Source: Kibdelosporangium philippinense (GTDB lineage: Bacteria > Actinomycetota > Actinomycetes > Mycobacteriales > Pseudonocardiaceae). Taken from it: a stretch of DNA of 64,000 bases. The DNA is taken from assembly GCF_021390435.2 (NCBI RefSeq), contig NZ_JAJVCN010000002.1, forward strand, positions 1,612,001 to 1,676,000, written 5' to 3'. The stretch is not shown here. Position 1 is the first letter of the stretch. The text below holds more notes on this DNA, generated by a model. It ran no database searches and had not been told where the DNA came from. It saw only the letters and a program-made list of their open reading frames with translations.

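Noticed and set aside
14031..64000. A polyketide or non-ribosomal peptide synthetase as explanation of the giant gene
   Set aside because: No ketosynthase, acyltransferase, adenylation, condensation or carrier motifs are seen, and the protein is almost free of cysteines.

Overview
The window comes from a high-GC Gram-positive bacterium, almost certainly an actinomycete. The evidence is strong G/C bias at third codon positions, a type VII (ESX) secretion locus with actinobacterial EccB/EccC/EccD, GTG and ATG starts with GGAG-type ribosome sites, and ATGA stop/start overlaps. The Pseudonocardiaceae are my best guess at family level, but this is inference from gene style, not proof. Every gene I can support lies on the + strand. 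I saw no tRNA, rRNA, CRISPR array, insertion sequence or attachment site.

Layout. Bases 1-13938 are a compact, co-oriented secretion cluster. It holds the acidic C-terminal end of an unidentified gene (1-150), eccC (147-4121), eccD (4118-5527), eccB (5534-6865), an 853-aa protein of unknown function (6881-9442), a beta-helix/AAA+ fusion related to EccA (9459-12791), a short intergenic stretch, a YbaB/EbfC-like protein (12947-13348) and a small WXG100-like protein with a 20-glycine tract (13345-13938). Within the core, genes overlap by 4 bp or are 6-16 bp apart, so one operon is likely as far as 12791. A second transcription unit could begin in the 155-bp gap before the YbaB-like gene.

Bases 14031-64000, 78% of the window, are one uninterrupted reading frame that is still open at the window edge: at least 16,656 codons, roughly 1.8 MDa. 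It begins with a helical, partly hydrophobic segment resembling the N-terminal domain of CpnT-type T7SS-linked toxins, followed by a collagen-like Pro/Gly linker. Then comes a long series of domains, many present as one copy with intact catalytic residues plus one or more decayed copies. They are an OTU-type cysteine protease (Cys1661/His1780, plus two decayed), three helicase-associated-like repeats, a zincin metalloprotease (His2574-Glu2575-His2578, plus one decayed), a Fic-like domain (HxFxDGNGR at 10994, plus three decayed), an OmpA-like fold, and eight copies of a module with a His...Cys pair resembling clan CD peptidases. The last probably corresponds to the 'lonely Cys' domain named in giant actinobacterial proteins. 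Helical repeats, a long coiled coil, a very long beta-strand-rich block, a Ser/Arg-rich linker with RRxS motifs and a possible decayed DXD-type glycosyltransferase fill the rest. In my manual reading the whole >16,600-residue product has only about seven cysteines, five of them at the active-site position of an OTU or His/Cys module.

How it may work together (inference): EccB/C/D form an ESX-type channel with its ATPase, the EccA-like AAA+ protein and the WXG-like protein help substrate handling, and the YbaB-like protein may regulate the unit. The giant protein is the likely dedicated substrate: a surface-bound or secreted multi-effector, or a reservoir from which toxin domains are released. 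No eccE or mycP is visible; they may lie upstream.
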